DNA of 64,000 nucleotides from Monocercomonoides exilis (lineage: Eukaryota > Preaxostyla > Oxymonadida > Polymastigidae), in contig LSRY02000010.1 in the NCBI GenBank assembly GCA_001643675.2, positions 1,327,001-1,391,000 of the forward strand. The letters are read 5' to 3'. The position numbers were made by a program, and so were the translations under genes. Below, in pieces: positions 12,117 through 23,900 of the stretch. The notes below the pieces were generated by a model that was not told where the DNA came from, did no database searches, and worked only from the letters and a program-made list of their open reading frames with translations. How positions within the stretch are numbered: the first letter of the stretch is position 1; the number at the start of each line of letters is the position of its first letter.

Positions 12117-15100
12117 TCAACAAAAGCTCATTTTTGAAGAGGATTCATTGGCCTCCTGAGTTCTTGGCTCATCCACATCAACAGCATCGGACATTGTGAG
12201 CATTGCTGCTTCTGGTGGAAATATTTTGATCAGCTCTCTTTTAACCTCCACAAGGCTTGGCCGATCCGATGGATTGTGCGAAACACATCGATGAATCACC
12301 CCAAATAGCTTTGAGGAGTTAATTACTTCAAGATTTTGCCTCTCACCGTTCACAATCTTCTGCCCAGCAATCTCTGCCTCGTATTCTCCAAATGGGATCT
12401 GAAGTGTCAAGCACTCCCACAACATCATCCCAATCGAAAATGCAACTGATTCCTTTGTTGCTCCCATCTTCTTGTTCATCTGCAGCTCTGGTGCCTTCCA
12501 TCTCAAGCACTCTTTTTTGAAGCTATCCTCATTCTCAAAGGCGGAAGAGGGCAGAGAGTCATCATCATCATCGCTGGCAGAAGTCACAACAGTTGATGAG
12601 GAGATGGAAGAAGAATCCGAATCATCATCAGACAATAAATCTGAATGCATCACAATGCAGATCACCATGTGTTCAGAAAACAGCACAATGTGAGGACTCA
12701 GATTGGAAAGAGAAGAAAGAGGATTTTCCATTTCGTCAAATGAGTGAATGGCTCCATTCGCCACCCAGAACAGGATTTGAGTAGCTGTTTGCTCTCTTTC
12801 TTTCAACGAGCCAATCGCCATCTCCTTCTTTTCGTTCCTCCCATGCAGCAGCATGAATAGCGAATCTCTTAGATCCACAATCAGTTTCTCGTGAGGCGAT
12901 GAGCATGCCATTGCATCCACCAGATTCGACATCGATGAGGTGGTCGGGCACAGGCTTTCTGTTCTGACAAATGTGGATTCAGTGTCTGAAGTGTCTGTGG
13001 TGGAAGTAGTTGAAGTGGATGAAATGGATGGTGATGGAGTTCTCTTTCTCGAAATATCTTCTTCTTTCTCATCAGCTTTCTCCAGTGCCCATTCTGGAAT
13101 CTTGCCTGAATCCTTTCCCAATATATATTCAGTGGAGCCACTCTCGCTCAAAAGATACTCTTCTGACTCAGAATGCACCATCTGCTTCCCATTCATTCTC
13201 TTCTTCATCCTCTCTTCATTCTTCTTCTCTGCCTCTCTCTCTGCTCTCCTCCACTGCTCTTCTGGTGACATCTCCATTGTCACCATCTCAAATACCTTCG
13301 GATCCTTTTTAATATTGTCTTCCACGATTATCTCCAATTCTTCTGTTCGTCTCTTTTGCTTCTTCCATCGAACAGCAAGGATAATAGACACAACAAGAAC
13401 TATTAAGAACATAATAATAAATATAACTGCAATTATGAAAGCCCATGATTTTTCTTCTTTTCCTCCTTCAACAATTCTTTCATCTCCATTTAACTGACTT
13501 TCACTTGCATTCTTCAGAATAAATGATTTCGTTGATGAAGGAGATTCTGCATTTCCAAACAAAACAGAAACACTCACCTCGATTTCATTTCCACAATTGT
13601 TGAGGAGATCTTTTGCCACACTTCCTTCAACTTTTCTTTCTGACAAAAATCCATTTGAATCAAAATCATGCTTTTCAACCTCTTTCTCTTCTCCCTTCCT
13701 CTTCACAACTGAGAATGACAAGTTGCATGGAACAAGAAGCAATCCTTTGAATGTTAGTTTCATTCTATCTGTTGTTTCTTTTGCTTCCACACTCTCCAGC
13801 ACAGGAATGAAGAATGATGAATCCCTTTCTGAAACAATCCCTTCAAAACTGCATCCGTCATTCAACATCCAAAGTGATGTGTTATCCTTCAATCCATTTC
13901 CTCCTTTCAAACTCATCACATTCAATGTTCCAGAACCAGAACAGATGATATTTTTTCTCAATGATGGATACTTTTCAATTGATGGATTATTGTTCTCAAA
14001 TAACCCCATCTCAATAATCACATTTCCTCCACTCATTGTGATTCCACCCTCTGGTGAATTCGAGATTGTTGTATCTTTCATCAAAACAGAACTCTTCACA
14101 ACATCAACAAGCGATCCATTCCATTTGCACACATCATCATTTGCTGAATTCTTTTTACTCCGAAACTCATCATCAGACCCAGTCAGTTCACATGTTTGCA
14201 AAGACAGAGATGACCCAGTGGATATTTTAACCAAGCTCCCTTTCTTTGAAGGTGTGAAACATCTTTCAAATGAACAATTCAACAATTGGCTTCTTGTTTT
14301 TTCACAGGCTGACTCAACCATACGGGAATTGATGCTGTTGTTGCTGGTGATGTTTGAGAATGATGAAATGCCCATCTGCAGAACAACCCTTTCTCCAACA
14401 TCTTTCTCATTGACATGTTGATTCTTCTCTTTTATCAGAGAAATAAAGCTTTCCCCATGCAGCAGAATATCTGATGCTATCAGTTGAGTGATATTCACTG
14501 ATGAACCTGGTTCAGCAATAATCGTATTTTCGGTCGTTTTTATTTCCAATATCTTGATCTGATTTATTGTTGCAATCGACCCGCTTTTGAAGAAAAATAA
14601 CTGATGCGTTGTGCTCATCACATTTATCGAGCCCTTCACTATCTCAAATGAGCCACCTTCAATCACAAAAAGGCTTGAATTGAGGATGAACTCAATTGAT
14701 GAAGATTGCATGATACAATTTTCAAATGTCAATGAACCATTCAATTGCTTCATAATTGCTGTGTGCTCAGCTGAGAAATGCTCGCCAAATGAAAACAAAC
14801 AACTTTCAACCAAACATTCATTTTCAAACATTATTATCCAAGATCCGTCAAATATCTTTTCAATCAATGAATTGAAATGAATTATTGATTGCTGTTTGAT
14901 GATTGACTTCAGCGTGAGATTGCTAATGACTGTCGGTTCAACAACCACTGTTGATGAATCAACACAAATCGCATTGAATAGCCCAACCTGCACATGCCTC
15001 ACTCCGTGTGACACGCTTCGGCAAGGATTGTCCTGCTTCCCACACTGGTTGCTGTCTTCAAACTTCATCGACACAAACACCTGCGGCGTGTACAGAAATG

Positions 15101-18100
15101 TGATCAGCGGGATGAGATCGATGTCTGAATGTGTCAAGTCGCTTCCACAAATCGATGTGTTCATACGCAGTGAGGATTGCGAAAAGTCAAGAGCAAAAAG
15201 TGTTTCATTGATCTGCTTATCGATCGAATAGCAGTTAATAAACATATCCTTTCCCATGAATGCACTGTTCATCATGAATTGAACACTCTCAACGTGAAGA
15301 AGAAGCGGGCTTGAAGGGGTTTGAAAAGGAGCATCTGGATCACAAAAGTCCAGCATCATTCCGCCTCCTCTCCCTGTGCTCTCAGAACAAGTGCACAACA
15401 CAAATGCACAGTTTTTCACTCCCAGACTTGATTCCTCATTCTTCATGTGCATCATCAGCCCTCCTCCTCTGTTGCTTTGCCGGCTGATGCAGTTCCAGAA
15501 TGTACAATTCTCCATTCCACAATCCAATCCAGCAAACTCTTTCACACCCAAAAACACTGATCCTTCCTCAGTTCTCGACACATTCTCGACTGTGACAGAT
15601 GTCATGTTCATTGATGGGCAATCCACTGGCAAATCAGGTGAATTTCCTAAAGCCAACTGATTTGAATGGAGTTCAGAAGGGAAAACTGATATGAAGCAAT
15701 CAGAAGAAACAGACGAATTTGTGAATGATGTGTTGTGCATGTGCACAGAATGGAAATTAGCAGAAAGTCGCAGAAATGGGTTTGCAAGAGACAAAGTCAC
15801 AACGGTACAGTGTTCCAGGGAGACATCTCCCTCCACAATGTCGAGCACACACAAGGAAGAAGGTGACGAGGTGTCAAATGGAATGAATTTGCAAAGAGAG
15901 AAAGACACTGAATGGACAGAGTGGACGAACGATTTGCAGAACTCACATCTGCTCGGAAGATCAATAATAACGCTTGAGAAAGTTAAATTCACTGAATTAG
16001 AGATCAGCGAGCCATCATCTGAGGAATTTCCATCATCAGAAATGAACAAGTGTACAGCCTCATCACCTCCTTCGATTGAAATCAAATGTCTGTTCTCATC
16101 GGACGGTTTTGAAGGCAGCAAAGTAACTGAATGTTTGAGTGAAGCTGATTCTTCCACTTTGATGATCGATTTCTCCAAAGCAACTGGAGAAAATCGCATT
16201 TTGATCATGTGATCAATCGACGAACATGGCACTTCTGAATATCCACATCCACTGAAGTCTCCTCCTTTCTCTTTCGAAACAAACCCATCTCCACTCCAAT
16301 TATCCCACAAATACACAACAAGCGGAATCACATATCCCCCTTCTCCTGTTATCTTCCTCTCCCATCCACATAGCTCATCCAACGATCCCAACTCCTCAGA
16401 ACTCATCTCCCATTTGAAGCTATTCTCATTCACAATCTCACTCAGATCCCATCCAGAAACAAACATATTCTTCCCTTTCCAGGCATTGCATCCCTCAAAT
16501 GCCATCTCTTCCATCATAAATTTCTCTATTTCCTCTGGCAATGCAGCAAACATCCCTCCTCCCATTCCCTTTCCTCCATCCTCAACATCCTCTGATGGAA
16601 CTTCACATTCAGACAAATTCACATTTTTCATTTCAAAACTTCCTCCACTTCCAACTGATATCATCATCCCTCCTCCTCTCAGTCCTTCTTCGTTTTTGCA
16701 CTTTGATGATATGCTCGTGTTCTTGATCGATATGGTTCCTCCACCACTCATCTCCACTTTCACGCATCCTCCACTTCCTCCATCATTTTTCAAATCTGTC
16801 AATGTGCATCCCTCAACTGCCACTTGTGATGCTCCATTCACATTGATTGGCGAAAGCGCAGCGAAAGTGATATCCTCAGAAACAACCAATCTTGTGAGCT
16901 CCAATTCACCTCCACTCACATGAATTAACGAAAATGCCACAGAGCTCTCAAGAGAATCAGCTGAAAATACAATCGAAACATTGCTCAAAGAGAGAAAGAT
17001 TGTTGACTGAATAATCGAAGATATTGAAGAAGGAAGAATACAAGGAAGAACAAAAGAGAGAAAAGATAGAGAAAAACTGCCAATGCATTGAATGATATTG
17101 TTGCAGTCAGAAGAGATATTGTTAGTCAAGGCAACATTCACCAAGGGATATTGGCTCAAAGAAGATGATGCTGGTGAAGAAGAAATTGATATTTGAGATG
17201 TTTGAAACAAAGGCACAACAAACGGATTCTTGATCGATGCTGATGATATCACTTCCATCGCATTCACCGATTCATTCACTCTCTCACGTATGCAGAAATC
17301 GATTGTTGAACAGCAAAAAGTCGAATGTCCACAATGCGAATGATCAAAACCACTCCCTTTAATGAATATGGGGGATTTCAAGTCACATAGATACACGTGC
17401 AACGGAATCACAGGCATCACTGTCCCATTCTCACATCCAGACAAATCATCTCCAAAATTTATACAATTGTCATTTTTTATGAATCTGATGGATGATCTGT
17501 CAATCTTCTCCTTCAACAAAATTCCACATTCACAGAAGATAAAAATATCTCTTCCGTAAGAGGCTTTATTTAGGTTCTCAACTGAAAACGTCACATTTTC
17601 ACATATTGTGAATTTTGATTCAATGGAGTCAACATCAATATACAATCCTCCTCCTCTTCCTTTTCCAATAGGATTTCCTGCATAGCATCCTTCAAATTTT
17701 GATGTTCCATTCACTATTAATTCTCCACGGGAAATCATTCCTCCTCCACTGTTTCCCACTGATATATTTTCTAAATGACAGTTTTCAACAGCGACTCTTC
17801 CTGAGGATGCGTTGCGCCACTCAATCACACCTCCATTTCCAGACATCCTTTGAATCAGCGAAAAGTTTGTGTTTACCACATATAAAACTGAACTTAACTG
17901 ATTGACATTGCATGCAATGAAACTGTCCGACAAGAAATTCATGCTTGTTATCCCAACTCCTGATAATTGCACACTCCCTCCACGTACGTTTATAAAAGAC
18001 GCTTCAAGCTGTAATGAACTTTCAATTGATGATATTTCACATTCCTTTATTGTCAACGATCCATCTCCATCCATCACCACAAATGGCATGCTTGCACCAC

Positions 18101-19943
18101 TCTCTGCATTTCCTTGAAGCATTGTCACTTTTTGAACGCAAAAAGTTCCAGATGCAACATTAATAACAGATAATGACGATGATGCTGATTGTACAACACA
18201 TTCGTTCTTTGACAATCCACAAACACTGAATTCTCCGGAAGAAATCGTTATTTGTTCTTCTTTGAACACACTTGGTCGCAGGATCAGAGTTTTATTCAAG
18301 CTGCCTGTTATTCTTCCAAGTGAATATTTGATTGAGCGACATAAAGGAGCAAAACCACACTGCCCATGATCAATTCCGACTGAATAATCAGCTGTTATTA
18401 GATAATTATTCTCATTGTCTTTCATCCACAAACTCATATCTGATATGTTCGAACATTCATAGTCTCCATCATTGCATCTTGTGATTCTTGGTGATGGACT
18501 TAATGAATAACAAAAAGAAATGTTGCTTTCATTGATTGACTTCCACTTCTGGTAAAAAGCAATGTGTATGTCATGCCCATATGCGTTATTTTCAGCTTTA
18601 TTATTTTGGAAAATGCAATACTTCAGACTTATTGATGTCTGATTCGATTCTTTTTCTCCAGCAAAAAATATACATGGAGCATAGCCTTCGCTCCTGCAAT
18701 TCTGCATCAGACAATTTGTTATTAAAGTTGATGTTTCAATACAATATAAATGAGTAACTGATGAGTACTTAGTCGAGGTTGCATTGTCAAAAATACATGA
18801 ATAAACAATAAAGTTCATTTTCTTTGCATTTGGGAAATAAAAACAAGTTTTGCTTTCTGATGAGCAATTTGTGAACGAAGTTGAATTTAATTGAAATGAA
18901 AACACATTATCAGCTCTAAACCCACCAGTTTCTCCAAACGCAGAACATTCATTTACAAGGCATTCATCAGAAACAAATTTACCAGAAGATTCGATCATGA
19001 AAACAGCTCCTCCGTGCATTTTTGAAGAACATCCAATGAATGAACAACGATGCAATATTATTGTTGCACTTCCTTCTCCAAAAAGAGCACCACCTGTTTC
19101 ATCACTCTGAATGTTGAATGTATCATCGTTAAACTCATTTTCTCCTTCTGAAAATGGCAACCTTTCATTATAAGTTGTATAGCATTTCAAAAACGATGAA
19201 TTACTGCAATAAAAAGAGATCATCGCAGGCGATAAAATCCCTCCAGAATATGGACTTTCGCAACCAATCATCACTGTTCTTTTCACCAGGACTCTGTAAG
19301 AACATCCATTTTTATTATCCCACTTTTTTGTTGATTTTGACAAAGTGATATTTTCGAACAAAGTATCAGATACAGATATTGATGAAAGACAATTCGAAGA
19401 AAGAAAAGGGTCATTTCCAAGAATTCTAAATGATGAAATTCTCAAAGATGACAAGCACAATTCACCACCTTGAGGAAGAACTTTCTTTGAACGATAAGCT
19501 ATCAAAGATGATAATTGGCGATCCTGAACAATAAAATTAAATGTAATATTTCTGAGACATATTCGGCCTCCTGAACAATCAAGCAGATTTTTTGATTGTG
19601 TATGGACTGAAAATGAACAGATAGAAATATCCAGCTGCGAACGTGAATCAACTGATGCCAAATGTGTCTCCATGTTTATGTTACAGGATAGTGCAGACAA
19701 GTTAATTGTTGAGTTTTGAACAACAAAAAATGAATACACATTTTCCAATTCACCTTGCTTGCTCTTTTCTTTGTTTGTCTGTTCAAATGATAATCCTTGC
19801 TTTTCTGAACTCAAAATAGTTGTTGCATGACAAAAAAATTCAATTCCATCAAGATTGTTTCCTGAAACCAACAAATAAAACACGAGGTGCCACAAAATGA
19901 TCAGATTCATGGAATGTTGATAATCAATAATTCTATTATGCAT
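12117..19943 (-). CDS. Giant type I membrane protein: secreted beta-helix repeats, TM segment, cytoplasmic pseudokinase
   Basis: Single exon, 2608 residues. The first ATG is at 19943; the in-frame ATG at 19910 gives a cleaner signal peptide (MNLIILWHLVFYLLVSG). Residues ~50-2090 are short beta-rungs of right-handed parallel beta-helix type, with many GGG/GGA turns and Asn-glycosylation sequons. A Cys-containing motif (CG..xxPC.SI type) recurs near residues 522, 866, 1229 and 1628. One TM helix lies at about 2167-2190 (FIIAVIFIIMFLIVLVVSI), followed by Lys/Arg. The tail (about 2330-2590) has C-lobe kinase motifs: RWKAPEL, a GMMLWECLTLQIPFGEYE helix, and CVSHNPSDRPS. No HRD, DFG or VAIK motif is visible, so it should be catalytically dead. 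Pseudokinase-tailed beta-helix proteins are an expanded family in oxymonads (from memory). Role as a surface receptor is inference. Confidence 0.85.
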   Translation of the reverse strand: MHNRIIDYQHSMNLIILWHLVFYLLVSGNNLDGIEFFCHATTILSSEKQGLSFEQTNKEKSKQGELENVYSFFVVQNSTINLSALSCNINMETHLASVDSRSQLDISICSFSVHTQSKNLLDCSGGRICLRNITFNFIVQDRQLSSLIAYRSKKVLPQGGELCLSSLRISSFRILGNDPFLSSNCLSSISVSDTLFENITLSKSTKKWDNKNGCSYRVLVKRTVMIGCESPYSGGILSPAMISFYCSNSSFLKCYTTYNERLPFSEGENEFNDDTFNIQSDETGGALFGEGSATIILHRCSFIGCSSKMHGGAVFMIESSGKFVSDECLVNECSAFGETGGFRADNVFSFQLNSTSFTNCSSESKTCFYFPNAKKMNFIVYSCIFDNATSTKYSSVTHLYCIETSTLITNCLMQNCRSEGYAPCIFFAGEKESNQTSISLKYCIFQNNKAENNAYGHDIHIAFYQKWKSINESNISFCYSLSPSPRITRCNDGDYECSNISDMSLWMKDNENNYLITADYSVGIDHGQCGFAPLCRSIKYSLGRITGSLNKTLILRPSVFKEEQITISSGEFSVCGLSKNECVVQSASSSLSVINVASGTFCVQKVTMLQGNAESGASMPFVVMDGDGSLTIKECEISSIESSLQLEASFINVRGGSVQLSGVGITSMNFLSDSFIACNVNQLSSVLYVVNTNFSLIQRMSGNGGVIEWRNASSGRVAVENCHLENISVGNSGGGMISRGELIVNGTSKFEGCYAGNPIGKGRGGGLYIDVDSIESKFTICENVTFSVENLNKASYGRDIFIFCECGILLKEKIDRSSIRFIKNDNCINFGDDLSGCENGTVMPVIPLHVYLCDLKSPIFIKGSGFDHSHCGHSTFCCSTIDFCIRERVNESVNAMEVISSASIKNPFVVPLFQTSQISISSSPASSSLSQYPLVNVALTNNISSDCNNIIQCIGSFSLSFLSFVLPCILPSSISSIIQSTIFLSLSNVSIVFSADSLESSVAFSLIHVSGGELELTRLVVSEDITFAALSPINVNGASQVAVEGCTLTDLKNDGGSGGCVKVEMSGGGTISIKNTSISSKCKNEEGLRGGGMMISVGSGGSFEMKNVNLSECEVPSEDVEDGGKGMGGGMFAALPEEIEKFMMEEMAFEGCNAWKGKNMFVSGWDLSEIVNENSFKWEMSSEELGSLDELCGWERKITGEGGYVIPLVVYLWDNWSGDGFVSKEKGGDFSGCGYSEVPCSSIDHMIKMRFSPVALEKSIIKVEESASLKHSVTLLPSKPSDENRHLISIEGGDEAVHLFISDDGNSSDDGSLISNSVNLTFSSVIIDLPSRCEFCKSFVHSVHSVSFSLCKFIPFDTSSPSSLCVLDIVEGDVSLEHCTVVTLSLANPFLRLSANFHSVHMHNTSFTNSSVSSDCFISVFPSELHSNQLALGNSPDLPVDCPSMNMTSVTVENVSRTEEGSVFLGVKEFAGLDCGMENCTFWNCISRQSNRGGGLMMHMKNEESSLGVKNCAFVLCTCSESTGRGGGMMLDFCDPDAPFQTPSSPLLLHVESVQFMMNSAFMGKDMFINCYSIDKQINETLFALDFSQSSLRMNTSICGSDLTHSDIDLIPLITFLYTPQVFVSMKFEDSNQCGKQDNPCRSVSHGVRHVQVGLFNAICVDSSTVVVEPTVISNLTLKSIIKQQSIIHFNSLIEKIFDGSWIIMFENECLVESCLFSFGEHFSAEHTAIMKQLNGSLTFENCIMQSSSIEFILNSSLFVIEGGSFEIVKGSINVMSTTHQLFFFKSGSIATINQIKILEIKTTENTIIAEPGSSVNITQLIASDILLHGESFISLIKEKNQHVNEKDVGERVVLQMGISSFSNITSNNSINSRMVESACEKTRSQLLNCSFERCFTPSKKGSLVKISTGSSLSLQTCELTGSDDEFRSKKNSANDDVCKWNGSLVDVVKSSVLMKDTTISNSPEGGITMSGGNVIIEMGLFENNNPSIEKYPSLRKNIICSGSGTLNVMSLKGGNGLKDNTSLWMLNDGCSFEGIVSERDSSFFIPVLESVEAKETTDRMKLTFKGLLLVPCNLSFSVVKRKGEEKEVEKHDFDSNGFLSERKVEGSVAKDLLNNCGNEIEVSVSVLFGNAESPSSTKSFILKNASESQLNGDERIVEGGKEEKSWAFIIAVIFIIMFLIVLVVSIILAVRWKKQKRRTEELEIIVEDNIKKDPKVFEMVTMEMSPEEQWRRAEREAEKKNEERMKKRMNGKQMVHSESEEYLLSESGSTEYILGKDSGKIPEWALEKADEKEEDISRKRTPSPSISSTSTTSTTDTSDTESTFVRTESLCPTTSSMSNLVDAMACSSPHEKLIVDLRDSLFMLLHGRNEKKEMAIGSLKEREQTATQILFWVANGAIHSFDEMENPLSSLSNLSPHIVLFSEHMVICIVMHSDLLSDDDSDSSSISSSTVVTSASDDDDDSLPSSAFENEDSFKKECLRWKAPELQMNKKMGATKESVAFSIGMMLWECLTLQIPFGEYEAEIAGQKIVNGERQNLEVINSSKLFGVIHRCVSHNPSDRPSLVEVKRELIKIFPPEAAMLTMSDAVDVDEPRTQEANESSSKMSFC

Positions 19944-20255
19944 AAGATCTACAAATTTGAATTACATTATCGATAAAAGGTTTTTTCTTTGAAATTGAGA
20001 AAATTGAACTTTTCAATAACGATTAATTTGCAAACAATAATTAAAAGAAAGTATGCTTGCTTTTCTTCGTTTTGTTGGCTGAATTCATTGTGAAATAAAA
20101 TTTTATTTCAAAATCAAATTAAATAAATTCCAATCACTTCCTTCAGCGCGAATTCACATTGTTGAATCTTAACAAATGACAGAATTTCGCTCGAAGAATA
20201 CAGCAAATGGATTCAGATTAAAATGTTGTGAAATATTGAACAAAATCAGAAAAAA
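19944..20255. other. AT-rich DNA upstream of the beta-helix/pseudokinase gene
   Basis: This is the 5' flank of the minus-strand gene starting at 19943. A short protein-like minus-strand frame reads across about 20110-20200, but nothing firm supports it. Confidence 0.4.
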
Positions 20256-20531
20256 TCATTTTTTAGTATGAAAATGTCTCGACAATTCAGTATCTTTGTT
20301 GAATAACTTTTCAGAAAGATTGCAAACTGGATTGAAAATAACAATATATTCTTTTTGCTTAAAAAGTTTGAACAGAAGAACAACAGAACTTCAGAAAAGC
20401 TGATAAGATAAATCAAAAGAATGCTTCAAAAGCTCGGTGAATTCCTCAATCAAATCTCGTGAAAGTTCATTAATATGCAATGAGGCATATTCTTTTAATG
20501 CGCATAAACTGTGCACGATTGAAAAATTCAT
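20256..20531 (-). pseudogene. Possible decayed small coding fragment, one internal TGA
   Basis: On the minus strand ATG at 20531 opens 46 codons (begins MNFSIVHSLCALKEYASL, then helix-like residues) to TGA at 20391..20393. The same frame continues for another 44 codons to TGA at 20256..20258. Composition and helix periodicity are more protein-like than the surrounding AT-rich DNA. No family is recognised and no GT-AG intron removes the internal stop. It could be a relic, an exon of a decayed gene, or chance. Confidence 0.25.
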
Positions 20532-20905
20532 TTTTATTTTGATCGTTTCTCATAATAAAAGTTTTCATCTCCAAAAATTAGAATGAACCGATCAAAGCAG
20601 GGAGGAAAAAATGCATTGCCTTTATTTTCCATATGGAAATATGTTTTTGTAAGCAATTAAATCATCCTTCTTTCTTTATAGTGATTGAACGCTCTCTCAA
20701 TGAACATTTTGAAAATGCAATTATTTTTATCAACAAAAAATAAATTGAAACAAATTGTGAAATTAACCGTTCTATTTGCTATTTGTGGTTTAACGTGGTG
20801 CACATGAGGAGAATGCAGAGGTTGTAATTGCATGCAATGAAAGTGTGTGAGTGCTTTTTGAGAAAAATATATCTGTAAATAATTATTTCACTTATTATCA
20901 GCAAC
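20532..20905. other. AT-rich intergenic DNA upstream of the plus-strand pseudogene
   Basis: No supported gene. Any first exon of the plus-strand pseudogene should lie here or just beyond; an ATG near 20808 followed by a few codons is one candidate but is not convincing. Confidence 0.4.
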
Positions 20906-23900
20906 GTGAGCGCTCGTGGAACATTTGAGAAAATTGCAGTATTTACATTGCATTTTTGTTATTATAAATTGTTGAATGCACTTTTAGGGATAAAAAATGC
21001 AAAGGCAACGAACTATCTGTTGTTTCGAAGCAAGTTTATGAGCTCTTGCTGGTTTGCGTTGGAACAATGGAAAACGTACCTCCAAGCATATTGGGAGGTG
21101 TAATAACAGGAAGCAAGCGAATTATGGCGGTTGGTGGAGAAGAAGCGGTTGCATCATTTGGATCTGCAATGATTCTGATAATTGACCCGAGATCTTATTC
21201 TCTTAGGCACAGAAAGCTCAGAGTTGATGAAATGCCAATGCCAACGAATGAAAAAAGTGGAAAACTAGTTCGCCAAGAGCAAGAAAAGCCAGAGGCAACG
21301 AAACTGTTTGATTCAGATTTTCTGGATTCTCCGCTCCTGTAAAGTGTCATCCATAAAGGAGAGACAATCCCAGGTGTTGTCGAGCGCATTAGCATCACAG
21401 AGAACGAAGAGGTGTTTCGAGTGCTGTCCAGATTGATTCTGAACGTTGTAAAGATGGCAGATGTTGATGGGATGGCTGCGCTGACGAGGCAGAATGTTTT
21501 GGATGTGATCAAAACATTCTCGTGAGAATTCAAAGCAAAGAAGCGCTGGAAGATGTCATTGCTTCTTTGTGGCTTGTGCGCAGCATTGGCCAGAAGATTC
21601 CACAACTGAAGTGCATCAACTGGGAACAAGACTACTGCAAGCCGAACATTGACACGGTGCTGGCAGAAATAACTGTTGGAAACAGGAAGCGAGGAATTGT
21701 GCGAAAAAAAGATAAATATAAAAGCTGCTTCAAGGAAAGAGATTGTAGACATTTTTTGTGAGTTGGATGAAATGAAAGCACTGTACGGAGAGGAACCAGC
21801 ATTTCAGAGTGAAAAAGCACAGAATGATGAAAGAAACGAAAAAGCGAATACCAAAACAACGCGTAAGGGAAAAGGTTGCACACTTTCAAAAAATGAAGAA
21901 AACACTTATGAACAGTTAGAAGAAAGCAAAAGAAAGCAAGAATCTGCATCTGAACCTTGTGGGCCTTCAGAGCCATCAGAAGCTTCAAATATGGCAGCTG
22001 AAAAGCCATTTGTTCCGACTTCGATTCGAATAAAAGCAGTGCTGGCTCTTTTGAATGGAACGTTGTATTATGGCATGCTTTCTCCGATTAGGAAGCTGAT
22101 TCATGTGCTGGGCGAAGGGATCAGACTACCAGAAGGGGCAGAGGCAGAGTATTTAAAGAGGAAGGAAGAAAAGCTGGATCGAGGCTCATCAGGAGAAGAT
22201 GGAAGAGAGCATGAAAGCAGCGATTGCGAATGGGAAGACAGCGAGGGAGACATGATGAAAGATCTGTTTGATGTTCTTCAGATCAGCCATTGTGTCTATA
22301 AAATAGATGCGCTGTTTCGGCACCGTTGTATGTTCTTCTTTGTGTTCTATATGATAATCTTTTCAAACATTGAATTAAAATTATTTTATAATTTTAGTGC
22401 TCGAAAGTGAGAAAGAACCTTTCAACATTCATGCAAACTCATTATGGGATTTTAAGATAGTTGACAAAACAGAACCCATGTCAGATAGGCAACTTAAAAC
22501 ATTGGTGGATTTGCTCTTGAACAAGTGTGCTCAGAATTATTTTCGTTATAAATTCAATTTTATAAATTAAAATTTTTGTTTTATTAAACAAATGGCTTAT
22601 TTGTTAAAACTTTTTTCTTTTCTTTTCTTTTTTCTTTTTTCTTTCTTTCTTTTTTTTTTTGACTTCTGCTTTTGTTGACAGGTTTCCTGACAATTTGTTT
22701 TTCTGCTTATCGAGTCATTGCCTTGAGAGTATATGTGAAACATACCCGAGCCAAATGAAGCGGCTGTATTTTTCTACTTTTGAAAAGCAAATTATGGAGG
22801 ATTTGGCCTGTGTCGAAGAAGAAATGAAGCAAATTGAGGAGAAAGAATGTCAAGTGAGAGAAAGGAGCATTAGAGAAGAAGGTAACGCAAAGACAATGAT
22901 TTTCCACACAAATCTGAAGAATGAATATTTCCGGAATCTGTTCAATATGAGTAATTATAATCTTGTCCAGTTCAACCACATCAAGCAGCGCCAATTCACA
23001 GAATTCGATTCTGCAGCCGAATTTGAATGTGACAGCGAGCTTCACAAAGAGTTGCATAAACTTGAATTTCTGAACAACTCATATTATATGGGGAAAGCAT
23101 TCAGGAGTTGGTTGCATGCAAATGATAATGAGTTTCCTAATACGGCAACTGCAACTGCATCAGAATATCATTACTCTTCAGCCGCATTCCACTTCAACCA
23201 TTCACTGAACTGCATTGCTGCTATTAGAGCCACCGAAGATTGCTGTGATAATGTTGTCATTCGTTCGTTCTTTGAAAAACTTGCTTGGATGATGGGCTGT
23301 CCATTTTGCTTGGTTGCTCCTGTTTCAGTCAAGCGGCTGGCGTGCGAGGCTTACGAGCAACAGTCGTTGAAGTCTGTTCGGAATTCGATTGATTCGTTTG
23401 TGACGCAAATGCTGCTAAATGTTGAAAAAGAGCTGCCATATGTGTTTTCCATGGGGTTTGTGAGCACACTCTTTGAGTGGACGATGAATGGGAAGGATTC
23501 AAACTTGGAAGTTATTTGTCTATGTGTCCAAGTGATAAGAGAGCTGTGCATTGCCAACACGAATGTTTCGAGAGAGACGAGGATTGAAGAAGCAGATCCG
23601 TTCAATAAAAGCGTTGTTGCTCAAAGAAAGTATTTCAATGCAAAAGGTAAAAGTACGTTTAATCTTCCAAAACTAACAGAAATAAATGCAGTTTCATCGC
23701 TTGAGATATTCATGTGCTGCAAGGAGTACGTGCCAAAGATTGGCAACTCTGAAACAGCATGTCAAAATTATCAACCGCATGAGGTGGATTTCAAAGAGGA
23801 TGCAGAAGATCTGGCAAAGGGAGAAGATATTGGATTGTGACTTCTTCGTCTGATTGATGATGCAATCGAAGAAAGTGGGATTCGCGATTTTGTTGAAGCC

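Noticed and set aside
21195-21752. Uninterrupted 185-codon antisense frame over the pseudogene
   Set aside because: The sense strand has better coding texture and in-phase splice sites around it; the antisense product shows no recognisable features.
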